From Mycobacterium sp. 1423905.2 (GTDB lineage: Bacteria > Actinomycetota > Actinomycetes > Mycobacteriales > Mycobacteriaceae): 49,666 nt of DNA. Position numbers and translations under genes: made by a program. Below, piece by piece: positions 1 to 10,355 of the stretch. Below the pieces are notes generated by a model. That model did no database searches, was not told the DNA's origin, and was given only the letters and a program-made list of their open reading frames with translations. The stretch is from assembly GCF_001673155.1 (NCBI RefSeq), contig NZ_LZLE01000353.1, positions 1-49,666 of the forward strand, written 5' to 3'. Every line of letters starts with the position of its first letter. Position 1 is the first letter of the stretch.

Positions 1-594
1 CAGGGGATATTCGGTATCCGAGGCGGCAATCAGTTCCACTTCGGCCAACCGGTTACGGGCTTCGTCCAGGCCGCCGAGTTCGGTGATCATTCCGCGTCCG
101 CCGTCGGTGCAGGCGCTGCCGCCCAGCCCGACCACGACCCGCTTGGCGCCCGCCTGCAGCGCGGCGGCGATCAGTTGGCCCACTCCCTTGCTGTGCGCGG
201 CAATCGCCGTCTCCGGCGTCGGCGGCCCGCCCAGCAACCCCAGCCCGCACGCTTGCGCACACTCCAGGTAAGCGGTCGCCGAGCCGGGATCGAAGACCCA
301 CGCCGCCTCCACCGGATCATCCAGCGGCCCGGACACGCGCAGCCGCCGGGGCCGCCCCAGCCTGCTGGCGAGCACCTCGACGAACCCGGGTCCGCCGTCG
401 GACTGGGGCGCGACGATGAAGGAGTCACCCGGCCGAGACCGGGTCCAACCAGTGGCGATGGCGGCGGCGGCTTCTACCGCGGACAGGCTGTCGCCGTAGC
501 AATCCGGCGCCACCAGCACCCGCATCGCAGGCAGCTGTAATCTGCCGGGCCCGAAGCCACCGGCAGGATCGTCCGAGGCCTGCGAGCCGTTCAT
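1..594 (-). CDS. Glycerate kinase family protein (3' end outside window)
   Basis: Probable glycerate kinase, which phosphorylates D-glycerate with ATP; M. tuberculosis Rv2205c is the likely ortholog (from memory). About 198 N-terminal residues are visible and the C-terminus lies beyond base 1. The N-terminal block [20 protein letters not shown] and the later [11 protein letters not shown] stretch match the family. The usual DGGEG motif reads DGGPG at about residues 66-70, so a normally acidic position is proline. The ATG at 594 is the longest start; an in-frame ATG at 525 begins directly with MRVLVAP and is an equally good candidate. It is divergent from the DUF3043 gene, with a 93-bp shared promoter region at 595-687. 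Confidence 0.85.
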   Translation of the reverse strand, partial: MNGSQASDDPAGGFGPGRLQLPAMRVLVAPDCYGDSLSAVEAAAAIATGWTRSRPGDSFIVAPQSDGGPGFVEVLASRLGRPRRLRVSGPLDDPVEAAWVFDPGSATAYLECAQACGLGLLGGPPTPETAIAAHSKGVGQLIAAALQAGAKRVVVGLGGSACTDGGRGMITELGGLDEARNRLAEVELIAASDTEYPL

Positions 595-687
595 CACTCG
601 CCAGGGTATGTCCAATTCAACTACTGGCGCATGCGTAATAGTGGCGCACTTCCGGCGTTCAGCTAGCCGCGAAGTAACCTGTCGACT

Positions 688-1356
688 GTGAAGCTGCTGG
701 GCCGTAAGAAGGGCACTCAACCGGGCGCCGACGCGCCCCCCACACCCGTCGAGATCGTGGATGCGTCCGGCGCCCCGCGCAGCACCAGCCCCAAGGGCCG
801 TCCCACCCCCAAGCGCAACGAGGCCCGCAAGAACAAGAAGGGCCCGGTAGTACCGGCGCCGATGACCGCCGCAGAGGCTCGGGCCCGGCGCAAGTCGCTG
901 GCCGGCCCCAAGCTCAGCCGCGAAGAACGGCGAGCCGAGCGGCTCGCCAGCCGAGCCCGGATGACCGAGCGCCGGGATCGCATGATGGCCGGCGAAGAGG
1001 CTTATCTGCTGCCGCGCGACCAGGGCCCGGTGCGGCGCTACGTGCGCGACATCGTCGACGCCCGGCGCAACGTGCTGGGCCTGTTCATGCCGTCCGCGCT
1101 GGCGTTGCTGTTCGCCATGTTCGCCGTCCCGCAGGTGCAGTTCTACATGTCACCGGCGATGTTGGTGTTGATGGCGTTCATGACCATCGACGGCCTCGTC
1201 CTGGGCCGCAAAGTCGGCAGGCTGGTCGATGCCAAGTTCCCCAAGAACACCGAAAGCCATTGGAAGCTGGGCCTCTACGCCGCCGGCCGGGCCTCCCAGA
1301 TGCGCCGCATGCGCTCCCCCAAGCCGCAAGTCGAGCGCGGCGCCGATGTCGGCTAG
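688..1356 (+). CDS. DUF3043 membrane protein (Rv2206-like)
   Basis: 222-residue protein of unknown function with a GTG start. The first about 90 residues are very basic and rich in Lys, Arg and Pro. After them comes a conserved segment (about 95-130) with the stretch [21 protein letters not shown]. Two hydrophobic helices follow (about residues 133-150 and 153-172), then a basic tail. This is the DUF3043 pattern, found in actinobacteria. Its 3' end overlaps the cobU start by 11 bp, so it is probably the first gene of the cobU-cobT-cobS transcript. No function in cobalamin synthesis can be claimed from that alone. Confidence 0.9.
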   Translation: MKLLGRKKGTQPGADAPPTPVEIVDASGAPRSTSPKGRPTPKRNEARKNKKGPVVPAPMTAAEARARRKSLAGPKLSREERRAERLASRARMTERRDRMMAGEEAYLLPRDQGPVRRYVRDIVDARRNVLGLFMPSALALLFAMFAVPQVQFYMSPAMLVLMAFMTIDGLVLGRKVGRLVDAKFPKNTESHWKLGLYAAGRASQMRRMRSPKPQVERGADVG

Positions 1357-1897
1357 CGCTGCGCGCACCCTAGTGCTCGGCGGGATCAGGTCGGGCAAGT
1401 CCCGCTGGGCCGAGAACGTGATCACCGAGTCGGTGCCGGCCGGCCAACCGGTTCGGTACCTGGCCTCCGGCCCGGCCGCGCCGGGCGACACCGACTGGGA
1501 GCGACGGGTGACCACCCACCGCAGCCGTCGGCCCCAGCACTGGGCGACGGTGGAGACCGACGACATCACGACCGAACTGCGCCAATCGCCTGGAACCCCG
1601 ACCCTGGTCGACGATCTGGGCACCTGGCTGACCGGCACGCTGGACCGACATCACGGCTGGGCGGACGGGTCGGTGGCCGCGCCCGTCGACGAGATGCTCG
1701 CCGCGGTGCGCGCGTTCGAGTCGACGCTGGTGCTGGTCAGCCCGGAAGTAGGGCTGACCGTCGTACCGGCGACGGCCTCCGGCCGCCGTTTCGCCGACGA
1801 GTTGGGCGACCTCAACCAGCAGGTCGCGGCGCTGTGCGATCGGGTGGTGCTGGTCGTGGCGGGACAGGCCGTGCCGATCAAGCCGCAGCCGACATGA
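1346..1897 (+). CDS. cobU: Adenosylcobinamide kinase / adenosylcobinamide-phosphate guanylyltransferase
   Basis: Bifunctional 183-residue enzyme that phosphorylates adenosylcobinamide and then forms adenosyl-GDP-cobinamide in nucleotide loop assembly. Visible motifs are the P-loop GGIRSGKS at residues 12-19, the [13 protein letters not shown] block that carries the guanylylated His in this family, and the C-terminal [19 protein letters not shown] and NQQVA blocks. The ATG at 1346 lies inside the upstream gene and starts just before the P-loop; an upstream in-frame extension lacks family similarity. The stop overlaps the cobT start (ATGA). In M. tuberculosis cobU lies elsewhere (Rv0254c, from memory), so its position beside cobT and cobS is a difference. 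Confidence 0.93.
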   Translation: MSASAARTLVLGGIRSGKSRWAENVITESVPAGQPVRYLASGPAAPGDTDWERRVTTHRSRRPQHWATVETDDITTELRQSPGTPTLVDDLGTWLTGTLDRHHGWADGSVAAPVDEMLAAVRAFESTLVLVSPEVGLTVVPATASGRRFADELGDLNQQVAALCDRVVLVVAGQAVPIKPQPT

Positions 1898-2943
1898 TCG
1901 GCTTCGCGCCCATCTCGCCGCCCGACCTGGCCGCCGAAGCCGCCGCCCGTGCCCGGCAGGACACGCTGACCAAACCGCGCGGCGCCCTGGGACGGCTCGA
2001 GGAGCTGTCGGTGTGGGCGGCCGCCTGCCAGGGTCAGTGCCCGCCGCAGCAGTTCCAGCGGGCCCGAGTGGTGGTGTTCGCCGGTGACCACGGTGTGGTC
2101 AGGTCCGGGGTGTCGGCCTATCCGCCCGAGGTGACCGCGCAGATGGTCGCCAACATCGACAGCGGCGGCGCCGCGATCAGCGCGCTGGCCGGTGTCGCCG
2201 ACGCCACCGTGCGCGTGGTGGACATGGCCGTCGACGCCGCGCCGGCGTCGGAACGGATCGCGGCGCACCGGGTGCGGCGCGGCAGCGGCGACATCACCAC
2301 CGAGGACGCGTTGACCGCTGAGCAGACCGCCGCGGCGATCGCCGCGGGCCAGCAGGTCGCCGACGAAGAGGTCGACGCGGGCGCAGATCTGCTCATCGCC
2401 GGTGACATGGGCATCGGCAACACCACCCCGGCCGCGGTGCTGGTGGCCGCGCTGACCTCCGAGGAACCGGTGGCGGTGGTGGGTTTCGGCACCGGTGTCG
2501 ACGACGCAGGGTGGTCGCGCAAGACCGCGGCGGTGCGCGACGCCCTGTTTCGCGCGCGACCGCTGTGGGGTGACCCGGTCGGGTTGCTGCGCTGCTGCGG
2601 CGGCGCGGATCTGGCGGCGATGGCGGGATTCTGTGCGCAGGCCGCGGTGCGCCGCACGCCGCTGCTCCTGGACGGCATGGCGGTGACGGCCGCGGCTTTG
2701 GTGGCCGAGCGCCTGGCGCCGGGGGCCCGGCAGTGGTGGCAGGCCGGTCATCGCTCCACCGAACCCGGTCACCACGTGGCGCTCACGGCCTTGCAACTCG
2801 ATCCGATTCTCGATCTCGGGATGCGGCTGGGCGAGGGCACCGGCGCGGCGGTCGCCTTGCCCGTGCTGCGCGCCGCCGTCGCGGCGCTGTCCAGCATGGC
2901 TACCTTCGCCGAGGCGGGGGTCTCGACCCGGTCTTCGTCCTAA
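1894..2943 (+). CDS. cobT: Nicotinate-nucleotide--dimethylbenzimidazole phosphoribosyltransferase
   Basis: 349-residue CobT, which makes alpha-ribazole 5'-phosphate from the lower-ligand base and nicotinate mononucleotide. Family blocks are all present: [14 protein letters not shown] near residue 62, [14 protein letters not shown] in the middle, [11 protein letters not shown], then RLGEGTGAA, where Glu314 matches the catalytic base of the family. The length is normal. The ATG at 1894 overlaps the cobU stop by 4 bp and the stop overlaps cobS as TAATG, so translation is probably coupled. Ortholog of Rv2207. Confidence 0.96.
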   Translation: MIGFAPISPPDLAAEAAARARQDTLTKPRGALGRLEELSVWAAACQGQCPPQQFQRARVVVFAGDHGVVRSGVSAYPPEVTAQMVANIDSGGAAISALAGVADATVRVVDMAVDAAPASERIAAHRVRRGSGDITTEDALTAEQTAAAIAAGQQVADEEVDAGADLLIAGDMGIGNTTPAAVLVAALTSEEPVAVVGFGTGVDDAGWSRKTAAVRDALFRARPLWGDPVGLLRCCGGADLAAMAGFCAQAAVRRTPLLLDGMAVTAAALVAERLAPGARQWWQAGHRSTEPGHHVALTALQLDPILDLGMRLGEGTGAAVALPVLRAAVAALSSMATFAEAGVSTRSSS

Positions 2944-3680
2944 TGGGATGGCTGGCAACGGCTTTCGCGTTCGCGACGGTACTGCCGGTGCCTAGTTCTC
3001 GAGTCACCCCGATGGGTCGCGGCGCGATGACCGCGCTGCCGGTAGTCGGGGCCGGCTTGGGCGCCCTGGCGGCGGCCGTCACCTGGGCCGGCGCCCAAGC
3101 GTTCGGGCCCTCGAGTGCGCTGTCCGGATTGCTCGCGGTGGCGGTGTTGCTGTTGGTGACCCGCGGCCTGCACATCGACGGTGTCGCCGACACCGCCGAC
3201 GGTCTGGGCTGTTACGGGCCGCCGCAGCGAGCCCTGGCCGTGATGCGCGACGGGCCCAGCGGGCCGTTCGGGGTGGCGGCCGTGGTGCTGGTCATCGCAC
3301 TGCAGGGCTTGGCTTTTTCGACGATCCCCACGGCCGGGATCGCCGTCAGCGTGGTCGCCGGGCGGGTGAGCGCGGTGTTGGCGTGTCGCCGTTCGGTTCC
3401 GGCGGGTGAGAGCAGCGCGTCGGGCGCCCGGGTCGCCGGTACCCAACCGATGGCCGTGGTGGCGGGCTGGCTGGCGGTGCTGCTGGCGGTGTCGCTATGG
3501 GCCGGGCCGCGGCTGTGGCAGGGGCCGGTTGCCGTGGTGGCGGCGGTGTCGGTGGCGGCGGTGCTGGTCGCCCACTGCGCGCGCCGCTTCGGCGGGGTCA
3601 CCGGCGACGTGTTGGGTGCGGCCATCGAGTTGACGACGACAGTGTGCGCGGTGGTGCTGGCGGCGCTGGTGCGGGTGTAG
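2943..3680 (+). CDS. cobS: Adenosylcobinamide-GDP ribazoletransferase
   Basis: 245-residue integral membrane cobalamin synthase, which joins adenosylcobinamide-GDP and alpha-ribazole in the cytoplasmic membrane. The signature [20 protein letters not shown] (about residues 70-89) holds the metal-binding Asp residues of the family. Alternating hydrophobic helices cover most of the chain, and there is a conserved [10 protein letters not shown] block near the C-terminus. The ATG at 2943 shares its A with the cobT stop. It is the last gene of the cob run and is followed by two palindromes. Confidence 0.95.
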   Translation: MGWLATAFAFATVLPVPSSRVTPMGRGAMTALPVVGAGLGALAAAVTWAGAQAFGPSSALSGLLAVAVLLLVTRGLHIDGVADTADGLGCYGPPQRALAVMRDGPSGPFGVAAVVLVIALQGLAFSTIPTAGIAVSVVAGRVSAVLACRRSVPAGESSASGARVAGTQPMAVVAGWLAVLLAVSLWAGPRLWQGPVAVVAAVSVAAVLVAHCARRFGGVTGDVLGAAIELTTTVCAVVLAALVRV

Positions 3681-3691
3681 CGTCCCGGCGC

Positions 3692-3743
3692 CGAGTGTGC
3701 GGCTGGCCGCACACTCGCGCCCCGCTGTGCGGCTAGCCGCACA
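3692..3743. terminator. Two tandem palindromes between convergent cobS and ilvE
   Basis: Bases 3692-3717 form a stem with 12-base arms (CGAGTGTGCGGC / GCCGCACACTCG) around TG. Bases 3726-3743 are a perfect 18-base palindrome, TGTGCGGCTAGCCGCACA. They share the same core sequence and lie in the 92-bp gap between two genes that run toward each other. Neither is followed by a T run. A bidirectional terminator is the simplest reading; a dispersed repeat or protein-binding site is the alternative. Confidence 0.5.
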
Positions 3744-3772
3744 CTCGGCCGTGAGGGCCGGCGCAGGAGAGC

Positions 3773-4879
3773 CTAGCCGAGCCGCGACATCCAACCGTGG
3801 GTGTCGGCGAACGTCCCCCGCTGTATCCCGGTGAGGGTGTCGCGCAGCGCCATCGTCACCTCACCGGGTTCACCGTCGGCGATGGTGAACTCCGCGTCGC
3901 CGTATTTCACCTGGGCGACCGGGGTGATGACGGCGGCGGTGCCGCACGCGAACACCTCCGTGATCTCCCCCGACGCCGCCTTCTTCTGCCACTCGGCGAT
4001 GTCGATCTTGCGTTCTTCGACCGCGAACCCGGCGTCAAGAGCCAACTGCAGCAACGAATTTCGCGTGATGCCGGGCAGCAGCGAGCCGGACAATTCCGGA
4101 GTGACCAGGCGCGCCGAACCGCCGCTGCCCAGCACGAAGAACAGGTTCATGCCGCCCATCTCTTCGACGTAGCGGCGCTCCACCCCGTCCAGCCAAACCA
4201 CTTGGTCGCAACCGTTTTCGGCGGCTTGGGCCTGGGCCAGCAGCGAGGCGGCATAGTTGCCGCCGAACTTGGCCGCGCCGGTGCCGCCCGGACTGGCGCG
4301 CACGAATTCCGTTGAGATCCAGACCGTCACCGGGTTGATGCCGCCTTTGAAGTAGGCGCCGGCCGGGGAGGCGATCAGCAGGTACCGGTACTCCTTGGCC
4401 GGTCGCACGCCCAAGCCGGGCTCGGTGGCGATGATGAACGGACGCAGATACAGCGCCTCTTCCCCGCCGGCCTTGGGCACCCACGCCTTATCGATCGCGA
4501 TCAGCTGGCGCAGGGATTCCAGGAACACCTCGTCGGGCAGTTCCGGGATCGCCAAGCGGCGTGCTGAGGAGCGCAACCGGGCCGCATTGGCGTCGGCGCG
4601 AAACGACACAATCGACCCGTCCGCCCAGCGGTAAGCCTTGAGGCCCTCGAACACTTCCTGCGCGTAGTGCAACACGATGGCCGACGGGTCCAGTTCGATC
4701 GGGCCGTAGGCGATGACCCGGGCGTTGTGCCAGCCTCGGCCGTCCACGTAATCGATCGAGACCATGTGATCGGTGTGGTATTTGCCGAACCCCGGGTCCG
4801 CCAGGATCGCTACCCGCTGCGCCTCGGTGGCGGGATGATCCGACGCCGAAACCGAGAACTCGAGGGAGCCGCTGGTCAT
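3773..4879 (-). CDS. ilvE: Branched-chain amino acid aminotransferase
   Basis: 368-residue PLP-dependent aminotransferase for the last step of leucine, isoleucine and valine synthesis (2-oxoacid plus glutamate). The PLP lysine is K204 in [12 protein letters not shown]. Other family blocks are [20 protein letters not shown] and [14 protein letters not shown]. The protein follows the tuberculosis IlvE over its whole length. The ATG at 4879 (MTSGSLEF) is preferred to the ATG at 4888, because a likely -10 hexamer lies at 4890-4895. It lies 54 bp downstream of gcvT on the same strand, so read-through from gcvT plus its own promoter is likely. Confidence 0.95.
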   Translation of the reverse strand: MTSGSLEFSVSASDHPATEAQRVAILADPGFGKYHTDHMVSIDYVDGRGWHNARVIAYGPIELDPSAIVLHYAQEVFEGLKAYRWADGSIVSFRADANAARLRSSARRLAIPELPDEVFLESLRQLIAIDKAWVPKAGGEEALYLRPFIIATEPGLGVRPAKEYRYLLIASPAGAYFKGGINPVTVWISTEFVRASPGGTGAAKFGGNYAASLLAQAQAAENGCDQVVWLDGVERRYVEEMGGMNLFFVLGSGGSARLVTPELSGSLLPGITRNSLLQLALDAGFAVEERKIDIAEWQKKAASGEITEVFACGTAAVITPVAQVKYGDAEFTIADGEPGEVTMALRDTLTGIQRGTFADTHGWMSRLG

Positions 4880-4889
4880 GGGGGTCAAT

Positions 4890-4895
4890 TCTATA
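4890..4895 (-). promoter_or_regulatory. Candidate -10 element for ilvE
   Basis: Read on the minus strand, TATAGA (extended TATAGAAT) lies about 10 bases before the ilvE ATG at 4879. A start about 7 bases downstream would give an almost leaderless mRNA, which is common in mycobacteria. No convincing -35 at the usual spacing was found. Confidence 0.35.
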
Positions 4896-4933
4896 TCGGT
4901 GCGCCAACGGTTTTTCGCCGCGCAATGTCGGGA

Positions 4934-6037
4934 CTAGCGCGTCTTCAACGTGACGAAAGGTGGGCGCACCACTTCGCACGGGGCCGCGCGGCCACGCACG
5001 TCGACGGTGATTTGCTGGCCGTCCTGCACACCGGCCGCCGTGTCGATCAGCGCCAACGCGATACCGGCCTGCAGCGTCGGAGAAAAAGTTCCCGACGTGG
5101 TGACACCGATCGCCTGGTCCCCGTCGAGCACGGTCATGCCCGGCCGCAACACTCCCCGGCCCAGCATCCGCAATCCCCGCAGTAACCGCGTCGGCCCGGT
5201 CTGCTTCTCGGCCAGTAACGCCTCTCGGCCGAAGAACGCGTCCTTCTTCCAGCCGATGGCCCAGCCGCAGCGCGCCTGCAGCGGCGAGATGTCCAAGGCC
5301 AATTCGTGCCCGTGCAGCGGATAGCCCATCTCGGTGCGCAGCGTGTCACGGGCACCCAGCCCGGCGGGTTGGCCACCGGCATCGGTCACCGCCGCTGCCA
5401 GCGCATCGAACACCACAGCCGCGGACTCCCACGGCGGCAACAGCTCGTAGCCGTGCTCGCCGGTGTAGCCGGTACGGCAGACCCGCACCGGCACGCCCGA
5501 AAAGCTGGCGTCGGCGAAGCCCATGTAATCCATGTCGCTGGGCAGCCCCAACGCGGCCAGCACGTCCGCGGACCGAGGCCCCTGCACGGCCAGCACGGCA
5601 TACGAGCGGTGCAGGTTAGTGACGGTCAGGTCGGCCGGTGCGGCTGCTTGCAGCGCGCCGACCACCGCGGCGGTGTTGGCGGCGTTGGGCACCAGGAAGA
5701 TCTCGTCGTCGGCGACGTAGTAGGCGATCAAGTCGTCGATCACCCCACCGGATTCGGTGCAGCACAACGTGTATTGGGCCTTGCCCGGCCCGATGCGGTT
5801 GAGGTCGTTGGTCAGCGCGGAATTGATGAACTGCGCGGCGCCGGGTCCGCGGACCAGCGCTTTACCGAGGTGGCTGACGTCGAACAGGCCGACGGCGGTG
5901 CGGGTGGCGTTGTGCTCGCTCACCGTGCCCGCGTAAGAGACCGGCATCAGCCAGCCACCGAACTCGGCGAAGGTGGCGCCCAACTCACGATGGCGATCTT
6001 CCAACGGTCCCTGCTGCAGCTGCGGCGCTTCGCTCAC
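4934..6037 (-). CDS. gcvT: Aminomethyltransferase, glycine cleavage T protein
   Basis: 367-residue tetrahydrofolate-dependent T protein. It releases ammonia from the aminomethyl-lipoyl H protein and forms methylene-tetrahydrofolate. Visible family features are [20 protein letters not shown] at the N-terminus, [10 protein letters not shown], the [11 protein letters not shown] block and [20 protein letters not shown]. The GTG at 6037 is chosen because the protein then starts [15 protein letters not shown] as in relatives; upstream in-frame sequence is not conserved-looking. The other glycine cleavage genes are not in the window. It is divergent from the adenylyl cyclase, with only 45 bp between them. 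Confidence 0.95.
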   Translation of the reverse strand: MSEAPQLQQGPLEDRHRELGATFAEFGGWLMPVSYAGTVSEHNATRTAVGLFDVSHLGKALVRGPGAAQFINSALTNDLNRIGPGKAQYTLCCTESGGVIDDLIAYYVADDEIFLVPNAANTAAVVGALQAAAPADLTVTNLHRSYAVLAVQGPRSADVLAALGLPSDMDYMGFADASFSGVPVRVCRTGYTGEHGYELLPPWESAAVVFDALAAAVTDAGGQPAGLGARDTLRTEMGYPLHGHELALDISPLQARCGWAIGWKKDAFFGREALLAEKQTGPTRLLRGLRMLGRGVLRPGMTVLDGDQAIGVTTSGTFSPTLQAGIALALIDTAAGVQDGQQITVDVRGRAAPCEVVRPPFVTLKTR

Positions 6038-6082
6038 GGCGTCCCACCCTAATCCAGCGCCGGTGCTGGCACACTTAGGCAG

Positions 6083-7186
6083 GTGTCCGGCTCCGCAGAG
6101 GACTTCGATGCGCTGGAAGCCGCCGGGATCGCCAACCCGCGCGAGCGGGCCGACCTGATCAAGTACCTGCACGGGCTCGGCTTCACGGTCGAGGAGATGG
6201 TCGACGCCGAGCGCCGCGGTCGGCTCTTCGGACTGGCCGGCGACGTCCTGCAGTGGTCCGGGCGACCGACCTACACCCTGCGCGACGCGGCCGAAGCCCT
6301 CGGCCAGTCAGCCCAAGAACTCGCGCATGCGTGGGGCTTGCTGGGCCTGACCATCGCCGGTCCCGACGTACCCGCGCTGAGCCAGGCCGACGTCGACGCC
6401 CTGACCACCTGGGTTCAGCTCAAGGCGGTGATGGGCGAAGACGGCGCCTCAGGGTTGTTGCGAGTCCTCGGCGCGACGATGGCCCGACTCGCCGAGGCGG
6501 AGTCCACGATGATCCGCTCGGCGATGCCCGACATTCAGATGACCCACACGCACGACGAATTGGCCACCGCGCAGGCGTATCGCGCGGCCGCCGAGTTCGT
6601 GCCGAAGATCGGGGCGCTGATCGACATCGTGCATCGTCACCACTTGACCAGCGCCCGTACCCATTTCGAAGGTGTGCTGCGCGACACCTCGGCAAGTGTG
6701 GTCTGCGGCATCGGGTTCGCCGACTTGTCCGGTTTCACCGCACTGACGCAGATGCTGACCCCGGCACAGCTGTCGGACTTGCTCAACGAGTTCGGCGGCA
6801 CCGTCGCCGATGTGGTGCACGCCGACGGCGGCCGGGTGGTCAAATTCATCGGCGACGCGGTGATGTGGGTCAGCCCAACGCCGGAACGGCTGCTGCAAGC
6901 GGCGACGGACCTGGTCGACCATCCCAAGGCCCGCGCCGAAGGCCTGCAGGTGCGGGCGGGGCTCGGCTACGGCACCGTGCTGGCCATCAACGGTGACTAT
7001 TTCGGTAACCCGGTCAACTTGGCGGCCCGACTGGTCGCGGCGGCCACGCCGGGTCAGATCCTGGCCGCCGCGCAGCTTCGCCAGGAACTACCGGACCGGC
7101 CCGCGACCGCGTATGGGCCGATGACGCTCAAGGGTTTTGACGCCCCGGTCGACGTGTTCGACCTGCGCACCGGCCCCGCTGGCTAG
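6083..7186 (+). CDS. Class III adenylyl cyclase with N-terminal regulatory domain (Rv2212-like)
   Basis: 367-residue protein that should make cAMP from ATP. The N-terminal about 200 residues are helical and carry a predicted MerR/HTH-like segment ([20 protein letters not shown], about 67-86); in Rv2212 this half acts as a regulatory domain (family knowledge). The catalytic domain follows: metal Asp214 in [10 protein letters not shown], substrate Lys254 and second metal Asp258 in [12 protein letters not shown], and the NLAARL block. As in other homodimeric cyclases, all catalytic residues are in one chain. GTG start. Confidence 0.93.
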   Translation: MSGSAEDFDALEAAGIANPRERADLIKYLHGLGFTVEEMVDAERRGRLFGLAGDVLQWSGRPTYTLRDAAEALGQSAQELAHAWGLLGLTIAGPDVPALSQADVDALTTWVQLKAVMGEDGASGLLRVLGATMARLAEAESTMIRSAMPDIQMTHTHDELATAQAYRAAAEFVPKIGALIDIVHRHHLTSARTHFEGVLRDTSASVVCGIGFADLSGFTALTQMLTPAQLSDLLNEFGGTVADVVHADGGRVVKFIGDAVMWVSPTPERLLQAATDLVDHPKARAEGLQVRAGLGYGTVLAINGDYFGNPVNLAARLVAAATPGQILAAAQLRQELPDRPATAYGPMTLKGFDAPVDVFDLRTGPAG

Positions 7187-7206
7187 CCCGACTAGGCTCA
7201 CTGCAC

Positions 7207-8754
7207 GTGACAGCTGAACCGCTCTACCAAAGTCCCTCCGTCAACGTCGCCACATCGCTACCCAAACGGGGCGCAGGTTCTTCGGTATTGCTGGTGCCGG
7301 TGGTCTCGACCGGTGAAGACGACCGGTCAGGTGCCGCCGTCGCGACGGCCGATTCGCTGCTGCCCGCCGAGGCTGTCGCCGAGATCGAGGCCGGCCTGCG
7401 AGCGCTGGATGCCTCCGGTGGCACCGAGCAGGTGCACCGACTGGTGGTGCCGTCGCTGCCGGTCTCGAGCGTGCTCACGGTCGGCCTGGGCAAACCCCGG
7501 CCGGAGTGGTCGGCGGACACCATCCGCCGCGCCGCCGGTGTGGCGGCCCGCTCGCTGGGCTCGGCCGAGGCGGTGATCACCACCTTGACCGAGCTGCCCG
7601 GAGACGGTGTCGCTGCGGCCGCGGTCGAGGGCCTCGTCCTGGGCAGCTACCGCTTCACCGCGTTCCGCAGCGCCAAGACCGCGCCCAAAGACGCTGGCCT
7701 GCGCAAGATCACCGTGCTGAGCTCGGCGAAAGACGCCAAGAAGCAAGTGGCGCACGGCGCTGCCGTCGCGACCGCGGTCGCCACCGCCCGCGACTTCGTC
7801 AACACGCCACCCAGTCACCTGTTTCCCGCCGAATTCGCCCGTCGCGCAAAGGCATTGGGCGAATCGGTTGGGCTGCAGGTGGAGGTGCTCGACGACAAGG
7901 CGTTGACCAAGGGTGGCTACGGCGGGGTGATCGGCGTCGGGCAGGGATCCGCGCGGCCGCCGCGGCTGGTTCGGTTGACCCATCGTGCTTCGCGGCTGGC
8001 CAAGCGCGGCAAGCCGGCCAAGAAGGTCGCGTTGGTCGGCAAGGGCATCACCTTCGACACCGGCGGCATCTCCATCAAGCCGGCGGCGGGGATGCACCAC
8101 ATGACCTCCGACATGGGCGGGGCGGCCGCGGTGATCGCCACGGTGACGCTGGCCGCGCAACTGGACCTGCCCATCGACGTGATCGCGACCGTGCCGATGG
8201 CCGAGAACATGCCCTCGGCGACCGCGCAGCGGCCGGGCGACGTGTTGACCCAGTACGGCGGCATCACCGTCGAGGTGCAGAACACCGACGCGGAGGGCCG
8301 GCTGATCCTGGCCGACGCGATCGTGCGGGCGTGTGAAGACAATCCCGACTACCTGATCGAAACTTCTACCCTGACCGGCGCGCAAACCGTCGCGTTGGGC
8401 GCCCGCATTCCTGGGGTGATGGGCAGCGACGAGTTCCGCGATCGGGTTGCGGCCATCTCCCAGCGAGTCGGCGAAAACGGTTGGCCCATGCCGCTGCCCG
8501 ACGAGCTCAAGGACGATCTGAAGTCGACCGTGGCCGACCTGTCCAACATCAGCGGGCAACGCTACGCCGGCATGCTGGTGGCCGGGGTGTTCCTGCGCGA
8601 GTTCGTCGCCGACGGGGTGGCCTGGGCGCACATCGACGTGGCCGGCCCGGCGTACAACACCGGCAGCCCGTGGGGGTACACGCCCAAGGGCGCCACCGGC
8701 GTGCCGACCCGCACCATGTTCGCGGTGTTGGAAGACATCGCCGCAAACGGCTAA
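7207..8754 (+). CDS. pepB: Leucyl aminopeptidase (M17 family)
   Basis: 515-residue cytoplasmic metallo-aminopeptidase that removes N-terminal residues from peptides. The M17 signature NTDAEGRL is at residues 359-366, with metal ligands in KGITFDTGG and [10 protein letters not shown] before it. Length equals the tuberculosis Rv2213 product. The GTG start at 7207 lies 20 bp after the cyclase stop, so co-transcription is possible. It converges on the minus-strand FAD oxidoreductase with only 5 bp between the stops. Confidence 0.95.
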   Translation: MTAEPLYQSPSVNVATSLPKRGAGSSVLLVPVVSTGEDDRSGAAVATADSLLPAEAVAEIEAGLRALDASGGTEQVHRLVVPSLPVSSVLTVGLGKPRPEWSADTIRRAAGVAARSLGSAEAVITTLTELPGDGVAAAAVEGLVLGSYRFTAFRSAKTAPKDAGLRKITVLSSAKDAKKQVAHGAAVATAVATARDFVNTPPSHLFPAEFARRAKALGESVGLQVEVLDDKALTKGGYGGVIGVGQGSARPPRLVRLTHRASRLAKRGKPAKKVALVGKGITFDTGGISIKPAAGMHHMTSDMGGAAAVIATVTLAAQLDLPIDVIATVPMAENMPSATAQRPGDVLTQYGGITVEVQNTDAEGRLILADAIVRACEDNPDYLIETSTLTGAQTVALGARIPGVMGSDEFRDRVAAISQRVGENGWPMPLPDELKDDLKSTVADLSNISGQRYAGMLVAGVFLREFVADGVAWAHIDVAGPAYNTGSPWGYTPKGATGVPTRTMFAVLEDIAANG

Positions 8755-8759
8755 GCGCC

Positions 8760-10355
8760 TCAGCGGGTCAGCATCGACAGCACGGCTCGACGCAGCTTGC
8801 GTCGCGGCCAGCCGGTCAGCCCGCCGGCGCGCAGCGCGGCGTTGGCGGCGTTGCGCCCGCACGCGCCGTGCACCGACCCGCCCGGGGTGGCCGAGGCACT
8901 GGCCAAAAAGAGTCCCTCCACCGGGGTTTCGGGTCGGCCCATGCCCGGCACCGGCCGGAAGATCAGCATCTGTTGCAGTTGAGCGGTGCCTCCGTTGAGC
9001 GATCCGCGATGCAGGTTGGCGTCGCTGGCTTCCAGGTCCGACGGGCGTTGCAGGAACCGGTCGACCACCCGGGAGCCGAAGCCGGGCGCATGGGCTTCGA
9101 TGACCTCGTCCATCGATTCAGAGAGTCGCTCGGCCGAGGCGTCGTCGTCGATGCTGCGGGGCAAATGTGTGTAGGCCCAAACACTTTCGGTGCCTTCGGG
9201 CGACCTGCTGGGGTCCGCCGTAGTGGTTTGGCCCAGCAGCATGAACGGGCTTTTCGGTAACACCTTGGTGTTGACGTCGGCCATCCACCGGACCAGGCCG
9301 TCCCCGTCGGCGCCCAGGTGAACGGTGCCCACGCTGTGCAAGCTCTCGGCCCGCCACGGCACGGGGCCGTCGAGCGCATAGTTGACCTTCACCACCGGCG
9401 GATCCCACAGGAAGTGCTCGAGGTCGTGCCGCATGCCGCTGGGCAGCGCATCGCGCGGCAGCATCTCGCAGAACAAGCGCGGCGCCGTGACGTCGGCGAC
9501 GACGGCGCGGCGCGCCCTGAGCGTTCGCCCGGCGGTTGTCGTCACCCCGACCGCCCGGCCGCCGCTGACCTGGATGCGAGCGACGTTCTGGTTGCATTCG
9601 ATTTGCCCGCCCGCCGATTGGACGCGGTTCACCAGGGCCGCCGTCAACTGCCCGGCTCCACCGACCGGCACCGGCCAACCGAGGTCTTGGGCCATCATCG
9701 ACATCAGCAGTCCCATCACGCCGCTGCCCGGCGCGTCGAGCGGGATGTCGGCGTGCATGGCGTTGCCCAACAACATCACTCGTGGTGCGTCGCCGACGAA
9801 CAACCGCTGCGCCAGGGTATTGGCCGGTTGCACAAGCAGATTCGCCAACCGCAACGCTTCGGCGGTGCCGAGCTTGGTCAACAGCTGCGTCAGCGGCCCG
9901 ACCGGCGGGAAGGGCGCCAAAATGGCATGCAGCAGTGGCTCTTTGACTTTGTCCCACAATTCGACCAGGCTCAGCCAGTTCTCACCGTCACCGGGCTGGC
10001 GACGTTCGAACTCCGCGGCGGTGCGAGCCGGGTCGTGATAGATGACCGGTGGGTCGTCGTCGCCGGGATGGCGCGGATGGCCCACCACCGACGGCGCGTG
10101 CGACCACCGCAGGCCGTGGTGTTCCAAATGCAGCGCGCCGATCGCCGGCGACGCGATCGTCATCGGGTAGAAGGAGCTGAACAGGTCGGTGATGTAACCC
10201 GGCGCCAGTTCGGCGCTGCGCACCGCACCACCCGGTTCGGGTTGCGCTTCGAGGACCACCACGTCCCACCCCGCGTCGGCCAGCATCGCCGCGGCCACCA
10301 GGCCGTTGTGTCCGGCGCCGATGACGACCGCGTCGACGGCGTCGGCAGACCCCAC
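8760..10355 (-). CDS. FAD-dependent oxidoreductase, phytoene desaturase / PYROXD2-like
   Basis: 531-residue flavoprotein. The Rossmann motif GAGHNG is at residues 13-18, followed by VVVLEAQPEPGGAVRSAEL, the FAD-binding pattern of phytoene desaturases and amine oxidases. The C-terminus has the family GGSVHGACGRNAANAAL cap. Length and layout fit the PYROXD2 branch rather than true carotenoid desaturases, and no carotenoid synthesis genes are nearby. The substrate is unknown. The GTG at 10355 overlaps the TAG of the upstream SRPBCC gene by one base, so the two are translationally linked. I do not place this pair here in M. tuberculosis. Confidence 0.85.
   Translation of the reverse strand: MGSADAVDAVVIGAGHNGLVAAAMLADAGWDVVVLEAQPEPGGAVRSAELAPGYITDLFSSFYPMTIASPAIGALHLEHHGLRWSHAPSVVGHPRHPGDDDPPVIYHDPARTAAEFERRQPGDGENWLSLVELWDKVKEPLLHAILAPFPPVGPLTQLLTKLGTAEALRLANLLVQPANTLAQRLFVGDAPRVMLLGNAMHADIPLDAPGSGVMGLLMSMMAQDLGWPVPVGGAGQLTAALVNRVQSAGGQIECNQNVARIQVSGGRAVGVTTTAGRTLRARRAVVADVTAPRLFCEMLPRDALPSGMRHDLEHFLWDPPVVKVNYALDGPVPWRAESLHSVGTVHLGADGDGLVRWMADVNTKVLPKSPFMLLGQTTTADPSRSPEGTESVWAYTHLPRSIDDDASAERLSESMDEVIEAHAPGFGSRVVDRFLQRPSDLEASDANLHRGSLNGGTAQLQQMLIFRPVPGMGRPETPVEGLFLASASATPGGSVHGACGRNAANAALRAGGLTGWPRRKLRRAVLSMLTR

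Noticed and set aside
595..687. Cobalamin riboswitch before the DUF3043-cobUTS run
   Set aside because: The 93-bp gap is too short and the conserved B12-box sequence was not found.
6038..6082. Glycine riboswitch before gcvT
   Set aside because: Only 45 bp lie between gcvT and the divergent cyclase gene, too short for a glycine aptamer.
7327..8862. 511-codon minus-strand frame over pepB
   Set aside because: Mirror of a well-defined M17 peptidase; no motifs and very high Arg/His/Gly content.
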